The notes under the pieces are model-generated. The model was not told the origin of the DNA, searched no databases, and saw only the letters and a list, made by a program, of their open reading frames with translations. From contig CM074857.1 in assembly GCA_037501455.1 (NCBI GenBank), forward strand, positions 104,937,501 to 105,001,500: a stretch of DNA of 64,000 nucleotides. The letters run 5' to 3'. The DNA is from Lantana camara (Eukaryota > Streptophyta > Magnoliopsida > Lamiales > Verbenaceae). The translations under genes were made by a program, and so were the position numbers. Position 1 is the first letter of the stretch; the number at the start of each line of letters is the position of its first letter. Of this stretch, positions 12,922 through 24,390 are shown piece by piece.

Positions 12922-14047
12922 TTATGACGTGGCATTTTGCTGACGTGGCACATGACGTGTCACACCACGTCAGCACCACGTCAGCGGGATGGGCCCAGCA
13001 GGCGCTGATAGGGCGCCGCGTGGCGCGCCAAGTGGACGGTGCAGATCGCGCCGCGTCAGCGCAAGGGATGGCCCAGATTGATTGTTGACCGGGCGAGTCA
13101 ACGGGTCATCGGGTCGGGTCAAATCCGGGTCAAAAGGGCAGGGTCGCGGATAGGGTCGGCTAGGCCGGGTCCGGTTCGGACCGGCCCGGCCACGTGTCGA
13201 ATTCTGGTAGCCTGTGCGTGTAATAACACGCGCCAACCACTTGGCCACCTTGTGGCGGCGCGTGGGGCCACGTGGCGGCGCGTGGTTGGTGGCGTTGAGT
13301 CCGCGGCGGAGAGTTCTACCACGTGGTATGTTCGGATTGGTCGGATGGGGACGCGGTTTGTACACGGTTTCCAAATGACCAAAATGCCCTTCAATTTATG
13401 TGGAAATTGACCATTTTGCCCCTGAGTTTTTGCCTATATATAGGGCCATGCTTCCACTCATTTCTCATTCCATTTTTGCAGCAAACTTTCGGCCATGTAT
13501 GGTTGAAGAATTGCTCCCCTTTTTAGTTTAATTAATCCTTAATTAAAGGATTAATTAATATATAATTAGGTGGTTATATAATTAATATATAATCCACTTA
13601 ATTATTAGAAAATTAGGGAATTTTCTAGTCTAGAAAAATGAATTTTTCTAGAAAATATTTTCTCGAGTATTTAGGGAAATACTCGCGGAGCCCACACTCC
13701 GAGGGTAGAATCGGGGATATTGTGGGGAAGCTCTGTCGGTCTCACGAGTGGGCAAGGAGCTGGAAAAATGCCGTTAGATAGCCATGTTTGCAGTACGGTA
13801 ATATTCTACAGTTATTTTATTTTAAGCATGATAAATTATGTGCTCTTAAGTGTTAATTGCATGTTAGATATTTATCTGCTTAAGTGATTTAAAATTTATT
13901 ATCAATTGCATGTATATACTTGAGTAGATCCGGCTAAGTCTTCCGCTTTGTATTAAAATGTTTTAGAAATATTTTAATACTTGTATTATAATAAAAATTT
14001 TAAAATGTGGTCCCGGACTGCTACTGTTGTGGGCCCGCATCCCATCA
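11792..14047 (+). repeat. Solo LTR of the same copia family, inverted inside the element (2256 bp)
   Basis: It starts TGTTGGGAATAGTGCCCTG and ends CCCGCATCCCATCA, the reverse complement of the flanking LTRs. The 5-bp target duplication ATAGG is present at 11787-11791 and 14048-14052, so it arrived as a separate insertion and lost its internal part by LTR-LTR recombination. It is visibly more diverged from the two flanking LTRs than they are from each other. It contains an (AT)n tract at 12907-12921. Confidence 0.93.
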
Positions 14048-14052
14048 ATAGG

Positions 14053-15722
14053 ATCGTATCCTATCTGTTAAGATTGTCTCTTTAAGCATAAAGGCTTTCA
14101 ATCTCGTTCAGATTAGCTATCATATTTATAATATGATTCTGAAATAGTGATCCTTCAAACATCTTTAACTAACAACCCTTTTCGTGGCTCGTACTTTCGT
14201 ACGATTCTGTCTTTAAAACATGTTCTTATCAGTAGACATCTCATGTGTATGATGCTCAAGGACATTTAAGACAGATGTCAGGATATAAGACTAGCCAGAT
14301 CATCACACTTGATCTATTTAGAATAAACGTCTTTCTAATCCTGACTGGTTGTAGTTTCCGAAATTTTCGGATAAGGTTCAGTGAGTACGTAAACTTTCGT
14401 GTCTCAATACGATGTCAAGATTCATTACTTAGTCAGCGTAGTTGAACCCTTACTAGCCTATTTCCTTATAGACATACAGTTTGGAGTGGGCTAAGAGAGA
14501 TCGTAATTATAAAACTGAAATAAATAAATAAATGCAAGTTATGATTATGCATTTCACTTTCTTCTGCGTCCAATCAATAAATGAAACCCACATAAGCATT
14601 TTGATTTACGCAATGGTGACTTAACTAACCGCAGTTGACTCCCCGGAGGCGAGGTCGAAAACCGCTTAGAAAAGCAAGAACTATTCTTAATTAACATGTC
14701 ATCTAGGTAACTCTTACCAAACAGTGTCAATCCACCACGTCAACCCTTGGCCTCTAAGTAAATGTAACATAGCTCCGAAGGGAGGTTAATACATTACTTA
14801 GTCAAGTGTGCACCATTACCTAGAAGTCCGTACGAGTAGGTCAAGACACTCCACGGAGGCGTGGTCGAGCTGACTTTCATCGCATTTCATTCTCTCCGTA
14901 GAAGTCTAATCTTGTATACCGCGAATACATACCCGCCGAAGGGAGTAGTATATATTCACTATACTATAGACGGGTAATGGAGGCCGTGAGAATCCAACTC
15001 TTTTCATCTCGCTCTCACTTGAATTTTTAAAAGGTGTGGATTATCTGTTGATTATCTTAATAATCACTTTTGGCGTCTTATTGTTGGAAGTGATTAATCT
15101 AATTAATACCCTCCCACTAGGATTACTAAATCATATTTAAAATCCCAATAATAATATTTTAAGGCAATTTAATAACTATTTATTAATTAGGCCGAAAAAT
15201 ATTAGTTCAATTATGCATCGCGTCTAATTTCTATTAAACATTACTATTTAATCACATTAAATAAAATATGCATAATTGTAAATATCATAATATCTCATAT
15301 TATCATGATCATGCCATAAAATAAAATAATTAAGCATGCTTTCATATAATTATCACATAATTATCATGCTTAAAATTTTAAATGACACAAAATAAATATG
15401 CCATAAATTAAATCAATTAAGCTTGTTGTTATAATTATCACATAATTATCATGCTTAAAATAAATGGCATAAAGTAAACACGTTATAAATAAATTATCTC
15501 ATAATTTAAATCATGTTTACTGATTCGGTAATTAACCAAGAAGATTATTGAAATCGATTCCCAGAAAATTACCATTCCACGTAAATTCCTAGGAAACACT
15601 GGAGGGGTCACAACGGTCCCACTTAAAAACCAGCCTCCTTTGACAGAATTTACGTGCACAGTATCAGATTTAAAATTATGCATCACATGCATCATATCAA
15701 TGCATGTATATATCTAGAGCAC
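14053..15722 (-). other. 5' leader and gag-side remnant of the copia element
   Basis: No gag domain can be recognised. Between 14630 and 14960 a motif recurs: CCCCGGAGGCGAGGTCGA and CCACGGAGGCGTGGTCGA, alternating with CCGAAGGGAG. Between about 15346 and 15470 an AT-rich block (ATTATCACATAATTATCATG) is duplicated with a period of about 85 bp. This is the untranslated leader between primer-binding site and gag, with the gag itself decayed. Confidence 0.55.
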
Positions 15723-15735
15723 GGCTCTGATACCA
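15723..15735 (-). other. Primer-binding site (tRNA-iMet type) of the copia element
   Basis: The minus strand reads TGGTATCAGAGCC, two bases from the 5' LTR. This is the standard copia site complementary to the 3' end of initiator tRNA-Met, and it fixes the element's orientation. Confidence 0.9.
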
Positions 15736-15737
15736 CA

Positions 15738-17944
15738 TGCTGGGAGGCGGGCCCAGAACAGTAGCAGTCCGGGACCACATTTTAAAATTTTTAATTATAA
15801 TACAAGTATTAAAATATTTCTAAAACATTTTAATACAAAGCGGAAGACTTAGCTGGATCTACTCAAGTATATACATGCAATTGATAATAAATTTTAAATC
15901 ACTTAAGCAGATAAATATCTAACATGCAATTAACACTTAAGAGCACATAATTTATCATGCTTAAAATAAAATAACCGAAAACTATTACCGTACTGCAATC
16001 ATGGCTATCTAACGGCATTTTTCCAGCTCCTATCCCACTCGTGAGACCGGCAGAGCTTCCCTGCAATAACCCCAAGGACACCCTCGGAGAGTGGGCTCCG
16101 AAAGTATTTCTCTAAATACTTAGAGAAAATAAACTTTAAACTAGAACACCCTTTTCAGGGTTTATTCTCCCGAAATTAGGCGTTTTATACAAACACCTAA
16201 TTAAAATTAATTCCAAAATCAATCGGAATTAACTAGGAGAAAAGGGATATGGTTTCAAAGCTATGCTCTAGCCAAAACCTCTCCCAAAATGTTGAATGAG
16301 AAATGAGGACCCAAGGCCCCTATTTATAGGGGAAAAATCGAGGGCGTTTTGGTCATTTTGGATATAAAAGCAAGGGTAAAATGGTCATTTCACACCCCCA
16401 CTTGCGTAGCCAACTTTTACACGAAAAACCGAGGTGACCACGTTGAAGCTCTCATCGCCACGAGTTCAACGCCGCCGAGAACGCCCCGATCGGAGCTCAC
16501 ACGCGCCCTCACGCGCGGCCACAAGGTGGCGCGTGTGATGTACTCTCGGTCTAGGGTTTTGGGTGACGTGGCCTTTCCAGAGGCTGCCACGTGTCCGGGT
16601 CTGGTCCGACCCGGAACCTGACCCGGTCCGACCCTATCCGATATCCAACCCGTTGACCCGACCCTGGAACCGTTGACCCGGTCAACATGATGACGTGGCG
16701 CAATGAGGGTCGTCCACGTGTCGTACACGTGGCGTGCCACGCGGCTGCCCAGTCAGCGCCACCTGGACCCATCTTGCTGACGTGGCATGCCACGTCAGCT
16801 GCCACATCATCACCGAAATATTATTATTATTATTATTTTTTTTTTTTTATGAAAATTTTATTTTCTCCAAAATAAAATTCCGGGCATTTCCAACTCTTTG
16901 GAACTTGATTTATTTTCTTAAAATAAATCCCTTGGCTATTTTCAAACACTTTGAAAAATCATTTCTCTTTCTCCTTTTAATATTTTCTCTCTGGTTTTTT
17001 CAATTTGGGGCTTGCAGGGGGACCTGCAGGACTAATTAATTTTAGCTCCAAACGGATTAATATATTATCATCTCATGATAATAATTAATTACCGTTTAAC
17101 AATATTTAATTCCACTAAATAAATATTGTTGCACTCTAAAATTAATTAAATTATTCACGAATTTCTCGATCTAGAATAATTTCGCATTTTACTCCTCCGT
17201 GTAGATATCCATGAAAAATAAATTACAACTACTATCATTTACTTTTCATCTCCAATTTGAAATTTATTGATTCACCTTAAGTTCAAATTCTCTGTATGTG
17301 AAACACATTCAACATACAACTTCGGTGACGTTATCACGCGAAGTGCTTTGGCCAAAGTCTTAATTCGAATTTTTGCAAATCTATTTCAAGGATATCTTTT
17401 ACCTTCCAGCAAGGCCACAGAGTCCTCGATCAATATAACTCTTTAGCACATTTCATGCTGTCACAGAATCATACAAAGTATTTTGGCCACCCGTTATCGA
17501 GACCTCACTTCGAGTATGTTACAGTGACTAACACTACATGCCTAAAGCCGAAATATTATCAGGATTAAGAGTACAATGCTTCCTGAGATTTTATTTATTT
17601 TAGATAGCAGTATAAAATAAATAATCTCAGTGGTCCAGTTCGATGTTTCCAATCCTATTGAAAATAATCAACGTGTTATAATTGGAATCACTATTCCCTA
17701 TGACGAAAGACTAATCATCTTATATAACCACGTTATAGTCTTGATAAGAACATATTCTTATCTTACCGACTAGAACTTTAATGACATGTGATTTCGGTAT
17801 TCAAAGTCTTTTCCTATGAAACACATTTCATATAAGAATACCATCACACGTCATTAATTGTTAATATGTGAAATACTCATAAGTTGCTGCAAATTCAGTT
17901 TTATTAATTCAATAAATTGAATTTTCAGGGCACTATTCCCAACA
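15738..17944 (-). repeat. 5' LTR of the nested copia element (2207 bp)
   Basis: It starts TGCTGGGAGGCGGG and ends CTATTCCCAACA. It is about 30 bp longer than the left LTR, mainly from a duplicated CCGTTGACCCG-type segment near 16650-16675 and a longer T tract near 16835. Confidence 0.94.
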
Positions 17945-17949
17945 CGAGG

Positions 17950-19573
17950 TACAGGCTACATTGAATGCATGGAGGCACTTCACCTCCGCCTACTTCCTCT
18001 CGAGAGTGGGCGCTCAGATGGCTCCCCCGTTGTGTGGGGGGGGGGGCTACAAACTCATCCACTAGGGGCCCAGCCGCCACCACCACCTCCAGTACAAGGA
18101 AAAGATGCACCTCCAAGGGCAGATCAAGAGCTCGCCCTGCGAAAAAGGAGAAAGCCCCTCCCGCAAGGGGAGATGCTGAAGAAGAGGTTCAGTCCAGGGC
18201 CACTGGAAGGACAAACAGGAGGGAAGGGGATGACCCTTGTCTGGCTGCTATCCAGGACCAACTCGAAGGTCTGCAGCAGATGGTGGAGCAACTCTCTCGA
18301 GCACGGTCTCAAGTCCCCCACGCTGGGGACAAGAGGTCCAAGGCAAGAGACACTCGCAGCGCAACCAAGTCTCTCGCCGCTGGAGGGAGAAAGATTATGA
18401 GGAGTACAACCGCGATGGCGGGAACCATAGGCCTTTGACAGTCGGTTCGCCCCTCATTGATGAAGTTTTGATGGCCCGCATAGGGATGGGCAAAATCTCC
18501 ACTTTCGTCAACCGCTACGACGAAACCATTGATCCGGCCCAGCATTTAGATCATTTCGTGCACTTGATGCACCTTTATGAGCATTCCAGTCATTACTGGA
18601 TAAAAGTTTTTGTCACTTCCCTCGTGAGAATGGCACAGGAGTGATATAAGAAACTGCCCCCGTGCTCCATCCGAGGGTATAACGGTTTGACTGATGCCTT
18701 CATGAGCCATTTCAATTCCTTGAAAGCACTAGCGCCCGCAGCTACGACCCTCTACAGCTTGGTGCAGGGGCTGAGCGAGACTCTCAGGTCCTTCATGGAC
18801 AGGTTCAACAAGGAGATCCTGCTAGTAGAAAAGCCCTCGATAGATTTCTTGAGGCACGTACTCTTTGGAGCGGTTAACATGAAGAACTACGTCAGCAGAG
18901 AATTTGTGGAGGAGGTGGCGAAGAAAAAGCCTCGCTCGCTGATGGAAATCAGAGATATAGCTGACTCTTTTTTTACCCTGGAGGACATTTACATCGCAAG
19001 GGAGTAGAAACTCGCAAATGCCCCTTGGACCAATAGGGGCCTGGAGGACAGAGGAGAGTCCAAGAACCATTGTCGCAGTCCAGTGCCCGCTCGAAGAAAC
19101 TCTCCACCCCCTCACTGGTACAAGAGTATTCCTCTCAATAGACCTTCGATAAAAAGCTATTCAAAACGCCGCCCAAGATGAGAGAAATCTAGGATCAGAA
19201 GCTCTCAGGAAAATACTGTGCTTTCTACAAGCAAAAGGGGCATGACACCAATGAATGCCGCCAGCTGGAAAGCGAGATCCAGAGGCTCATCGCTGGGGGG
19301 ACACCTTAAAGAATTTGTGAAGGTGCTGGGGAGGTACGATGAACACTGCGCCGAGCGGGACAGGGCGAGAGGAAGAAGCCACTCGCGCTCAAGGAGTCCC
19401 CGTCACCATCACGCTGAGGCGAGCACCCGCGGCAAGCAGAAGGCCGCTGAAATGGAAAACCAACCCTTTGCCGTTATCCACATGATTGCTGGCGGACCCT
19501 CGAAAGGAGATTCCAACGCCTCTCGGCGTCGCCATATCCGCAGCTATGACCAGAGATCTTCAAGACCCAAACC
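17950..19573 (+). pseudogene. gag: gag remainder of B1
   Basis: It continues the gag cut at 6390. A coiled segment (IQDQLEGLQQMVEQLSRARSQ) lies near 18250-18310. The gag domain is at 18450-19000 (WIKVFVTSLVRMAQE, then HFNSLKALAPAATTLYSL). A CHHC finger (CAFY-like, KGHDTNEC) is near 19218-19260. Breaks: TGA in place of Trp at 18642-18644, TAG in place of Gln at 19005-19007, and frame changes near 18230, 19010 and 19290. An SR-rich basic tail follows near 19370-19410. It is non-functional. Confidence 0.85.
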
Positions 19574-20485
19574 TTGTATGCTCTGGAGGAGTCCCCGCGC
19601 TCGAAAGAGAATGAGGTGGTGAGATTCACTAAAAAAGACCTAGGGCACATTGTAACACCCCATGGGGTCGGTGAAACCTCTGACTGTCCCATGGTGGTTA
19701 GTTTAGACGTTCATAATCATGTTGTAAAAAGGTTCTTTATTGATAATGGAAGCTCTGTGAATGTTCTCCCTTACTCAACGTTTCAAAAGATGAATATTAC
19801 AAACATTCCCTTCGAACCCCTCAGAACAACCCTTGTTGGCTTTAGGGGTTCTGAGATCGTCCCTCGTGGACAAATTCGCCTGGCCACCTCTTTTGGTCGC
19901 GCCCCACAGCGAAAAACTTTGAGCGTTCTCTATGCAGTGGTCGAGGTGGACCTCCCATACAACTTTATCATTGGACGCCCGACCCTTGTGGACTTCAAAG
20001 CTATGATTTCAACTTATCATCAGAAGGTTAAGTTTCCCACCCCCGAGGGTACTAGAGAGGTACTTTGTAATGTCAAGGAGGCTTGGGAGTGCTACATTCT
20101 ATCCGTAAGGAGTCACAAGCCTAAGCAAGCAATCCAAGCGGGGTCCACCAAGAAGTCTATGGATTTCCCCAAGTTGGATGAGGACGGTCCCGAGTGTAAG
20201 AGGGCCAAACGCTATAAGAAGAAGAACAAGAGGCGAGAGGCGAGCGTCGCCCAGGGTGCAAAAAACCATCCCCCGGGTACCGTAGGAGACTCCTCCTCGG
20301 ACAGCGAGGGGGATGGGGACTCAGCAGGGGCAACCGACCGACTAGTCGGCAAGAAGCGAGCGCTAGAGGCCATGAGGCCAGAAGTGCGGATTGAGCCCAC
20401 CGAAAATTTCCTAACCATCGAATTGGAGCCCGGGAATCCAGATAAGACCACACAGATAGGATCCAATCTCGATGGCCCCTCTTAG
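19574..20485 (+). pseudogene. pro: Protease region of B1
   Basis: An open stretch of 303 codons. The retroviral-type protease lies in its first half: DVHNHVVKRFFIDNGSSVNV, then a flap/IIGRP-like block (YNFIIGRPTLVDF) about 80 residues on. The catalytic motif is DNG rather than DSG, a change likely to harm activity. A basic, acidic-rich linker follows toward the reverse transcriptase. The frame ends at TAG at 20483-20485, where element C reads on through GPSQVLMIDF. Confidence 0.85.
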
Positions 20486-20488
20486 ATC

Positions 20489-22330
20489 ATGATGATCGAC
20501 TTTTTACGGGAAAACCTGGATGTCTTTACCTGGAAGACTTCTGACCTCATGGGCATAGATCCGAGCGTCATTGTTCACAGGCTCAACGTGGATCCAGCCT
20601 TCAAACCAATCAAACAAAAGAAAAGGGATGTTCATGGGTTCAGGAGGCAAGTCATTGAAGAGGAGGTCAACAAACTCCTCGAGGCCCAGTATATAGAGGA
20701 GATCTTATATCCTGAATGGCTCTGCAACGTGGTCCTCGTGCCTAAGAGCGCTAACAAATAGCGCATGTGTAACGATTTCACAGATCTCAACAAGGCATGC
20801 CCCAAAGATCCCTACCCTCTGTCGAGGATCGATCAACTAGTAGATTCGACGGCTGGTTGCGAACTTATAAGTATGATGGACACTTTCCAGGGCTATTATC
20901 AGATCTTCATGGCACCCGAGGATCGCCCCAAAACCTCCTTCGTGGTCCATGTGGGTGTCTACTGCTTCCTAGTCATGCCGTTCGAGCTCAAAAATGCTGG
21001 AGCCACCTTTCAACGCCTCGTTATCAGAATGTTCGAGCGCGAAATTGGAAAATCCATGGAGGTTTAGGTAGATGACATGATCGTCAAAACTGAGCACCAA
21101 CATTCCCATCTGGTGGACCTCAGGCGAGCCTTCAACCTCGTACGTCACTATGGTATGAAACTGAACCCTTCTAAGTATACATTTGGCGTTCGAGGGGGAA
21201 AATTTTTGGTATGTGTAGTCAGTCAGAGAGGTATCGAGGCCAACCCGGAGAAAATCAAGGCGATCATAGAGATTCCTTCCCCTCGGAACGTCAGGGATGT
21301 CCAAGTACTGGTGGGCAAAATCATCTCTTTGAACAGGTTCATTTCTTGCTCGACGGACAGAAACTTGCCTTTCTTCAAAATTCTGCAAAATGCTCGCAAC
21401 TTTGCCTGGACCGAGGACTATGAGAGGGCATTGCAAGACATGAAACGATACCTCTGGTGTACACCCTTACTAACGAAGTCGGTCCCCGAAGAGAGCCTGT
21501 TCATCTACCTTTCCGTTTCTTCAGAGGCCACGAGCGTAGTCCTTGTCGCAGTCCGCGAGCGTAAACACTTGCCAGTGTATTACTTAAGCAAAACTTTGCA
21601 GGGGACAGAAAAGAGATATATGGAGATAGAGAAATTTGCTTTCGCCCTCGTCAATGCCTCCAGGAGATTGAGGCCTTATTTTCAAGCTCATTCCATCACT
21701 GTGCTTAGGATCAGCCGCTCAAGCAAGTACTATCGAAGCCGGACGTCTCAGACAGGCTAATCAAATGGTCCATAGAACTCAAACAATTTGATATCAACTT
21801 CGAGCCTAGGACAACCATATAGGCTCAAGTAGTAGCGGATCTACTTGTCGAGCGTTTCGGCTTGGATCCAGTGCCCCCGGTAGAAGAGTGGTCATGACTT
21901 CTGCACACGGATGGTTCCTCAACCTTACAAGAGGGGTAGAGGGGGGGAGCTGGGGTCACCCTCAGGGACCCTCGAGGAGTTGAAATTGATTACGCGATCA
22001 AACTGGCCTTCCAAGTCACTAACAATGAGGCTGAGTACGAAGCCCTCATCCAGGGACCCAGAATTGCCTTTCAAAACGGAGCCTCTCGGGTCACTGCTTA
22101 CGTAGACTCTCAATTGATTGCTAGTCAGATTGACGGCACTTATGAAGCTCGAGAAACCACCATGATGCAATATCTGGCGAAGGCTAAAGGAATCATCGCC
22201 AAGTTCAGAGAGTTTCATTTACTACAGGTCCCGAGGGACGGAGAACGAGCATGCTGATGCCCTCTCTAAGTTTGCATCTGCTCTTGAAGGGCACGGAAGG
22301 TTAGATGTAAAGCCCCTCACTTCTCGCTAG
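20489..22330 (+). pseudogene. pol: Reverse transcriptase and two RNase H domains of B1
   Basis: Reverse transcriptase: EWLCNVVLVPKSANK then CNDFTDLNKACPKDPYPL, LKNAGATFQRLV and VDDM. Trp-to-stop at 20759-20761 (TAG). The Tyr of the YVDD catalytic box is replaced by TAG at 21065-21067. The first RNase H is at 21500-21880 (YYLSKTLQGTEKRYMEIEKF). The second, plant-specific one is at 21900-22260 (NNEAEYEALIQG, AYVDSQLIASQIDG). Frameshifts occur near 21710 and 21900. The domain order RT-RH-RH is the Tat-lineage pattern. Confidence 0.88.
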
Positions 22331-22410
22331 ATAGTGAGGGCAGACTCTTCAAGCGGTCCTTCCAAGGCCCGCCGTTAAGGTGCCTACAACCCTCGCAAGC
22401 CAAGGAAGTA

Positions 22411-23460
22411 TTGGAGCATGTGCACAGTGGAAGCTGTGGGAATCATTCTGGCGGTCGGATTCTGGCTAAGAAGGTGTTGAGGAGTGGATTCTATTGGCCC
22501 TCGGTGTTACAAGACGCCATCAATTATTCCAAGAAATGCCCCAAGTGTCAGTTTCACTCCAACACCCCTCAGCTGCCAGTGGCCCAAATGCTCCCAATCG
22601 ATGTTTCGTGGCCCTTTGACTAGTAGGGCATTGATATAGTGGGACCCCTTCCAGTGGTGGTCGGACAAAAGAAATTCGTGATCCTCGCTGTGGACTACTT
22701 TACCAAGTGGACCGAGGCTGAAGCGGTCACAAAAATCACGTTCAAGGTTGTAAGAGACTTCATTTGGAAAAACATCATCTGCCGGTATGGCATCCCGAGG
22801 GTACTAATCTCGGACAATAGCTCACAATTCATTGCTGCTGACACTCGAGAATGGTGCTCAGAACTTGGCATTGAGCAGAGCTTCACTTCTATGGGCCACC
22901 CTCAGGCCAACGGTTAAGCTGAGGTCACCAACAGAACCATACTCCAGCATCTGAAAACAATGCTCGAGAGTAAGAAAGGTGAATGGGCTGAGGGGCTTCA
23001 GGGAACCCTCTGGGCATATCGCACTACCCTACGAGTGGCAACGGGTGAAACCCCCTACTCCTTTGTTTACGGCTCTGAGGTCATGATACCTGCAGAAATC
23101 ATTCAAGAGTCCGTAAACGTTGCCTATTTCAAGCCTGCGGCAAACGAGAGTAACTGGGGGCTCGAATTAGACCTACTAGACGAGAAAAGAGATGCTGCTT
23201 GGGCCCAGATCGACAAGTACAAAGAGATCGTAGCCCACCAGTACAACAAGCGTGTCAGAGAAAGGACCTTCCAGCTAGGGGACCTGGTCCTCAAAAAGGT
23301 TGAAGTATCCAAACATGTGGGTAAGTTAGACCCCAACTGGGAAGGCCCCTTCAAAGTCCTCCAGGTACGAGCGAACAATACCTACCTGTTGGAAACTTTG
23401 CAAGGCGAGCGTCTCTCTCGCCCATGGAATGCCTGCAATCTAAGAAGATTCTCTGTTTAA
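22411..23460 (+). pseudogene. int: Integrase of B1
   Basis: HHCC zinc-binding N-domain near 22415-22560 (HVHSGSCGNHSGG, then CPKCQFH). The catalytic core has Asp in VDYFTKW and Asp in ISDNSSQFIA; the third acid follows the GHPQANG block. Stops: two adjacent TAGs at 22621-22626 where element C has Gln-Trp, and TAA for Gln at 22915-22917. The C-terminal part (22960-23460) is open and ends WNACNLRRFSV. Confidence 0.88.
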
Positions 23461-24390
23461 GGGCTAAATCTTGTAACTCCCCGCTCGGGGCACACTGTAT
23501 CTTCTTTTGACAGAAATACAAATACATCAGTAAGTGTTTCCATACATTGCTCATCATTTTCTTGATTCAATTAATGGTAATTCAAAATTGCGAACACCCC
23601 AAGGCCCACTCTGTGTTGAGGGTACTCCATGTCGAACGGCTTGATGACTATCTTCGCGACGGTCGTTTTTAAGCGAGCATGCCTCCTCTGTGTGACAGCA
23701 TTAATAGTGTGTCGAAGGTGCTCCACACTAGACAGCTTGATGATCTTAGACACATGAACCCTCCTTAAACGAGCGGATCAGGGTTTAGGGTGATACATGT
23801 TTTATTGCACCAGCTGGAACTTGACTGTTCTGCTTCGCGCTCGCAATGTTGCTTTAAAGATTTTTATCTGATCGGGCCTGCGTACGCTCATAAGTGTTAA
23901 ACACTTAGCAAATCCCCTTGCTGATTTATAAGTTCAAGTGCATTTTACAGCTACGCTCATTATCAATCAACACTTAGATTAATTTTCACCAAGGGCAAAC
24001 ACATAGCAAAACCCCTAACGGATTTCTAAGTTCAAGTTTAAGCCTTATGATGAACAAGGCCAGAGTACCTCATATATTGCGTACCCTCGCGCTCATACAT
24101 TCACACATCACAAACAACCAAGCATCAAAAAGAAATCAACAAACAACATACAAAATAACACCACACAAATGGAGAAAAAACGAATTGCATTGTCAACTAA
24201 AGAACGAGTTTCATCATCGACGAAAAGAGATTACAGTACTGAAAGCAGAAAAGAGTACATTGCAAAAACACTGGAGTTAATTACAAGAATTCAAAAGGTG
24301 TTCTATGATGTTCATAACAGAAATAGGTGAAAACGGGTAACAGGAGTCCATGATGGGCAGCAGGAACGGGCAGCGTCTTGAGGGTTGACT
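23461..24390. other. Spacer between pol and the antisense gene in B1
   Basis: Non-coding. It contains imperfect repeats of the type ACTTAGCAAATCCCCTTG / ACATAGCAAAACCCCTAA near 23905 and 24002. The equivalent region of element C (33133-34284) has clearer tandem repeats. Confidence 0.6.

Larger units (their letters stand above)
6391..17944 (-). mobile_element. Ty1/copia LTR retrotransposon with 2.2-kb LTRs, nested in B1 gag
   Basis: It is flanked by the 5-bp target duplication CGAGG at 6386-6390 and 17945-17949. It has two LTRs in the same orientation, each TG..CA. A tRNA-iMet-type primer-binding site is next to the right LTR and a purine tract next to the left one, so it reads on the minus strand. 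The internal region carries degenerate copia RNase H, reverse transcriptase, integrase and GAG-pre-integrase pieces, in the copia order integrase before reverse transcriptase. A solo LTR of the same family (11792-14047) is inserted inside in the opposite orientation. By eye the two flanking LTRs differ at roughly 25 substitutions plus a few indels over about 2.18 kb. Confidence 0.95.

Noticed and set aside
23571..23753. 60-codon ORF after B1 integrase
   Set aside because: Short, in the variable spacer, and not shared with element C.
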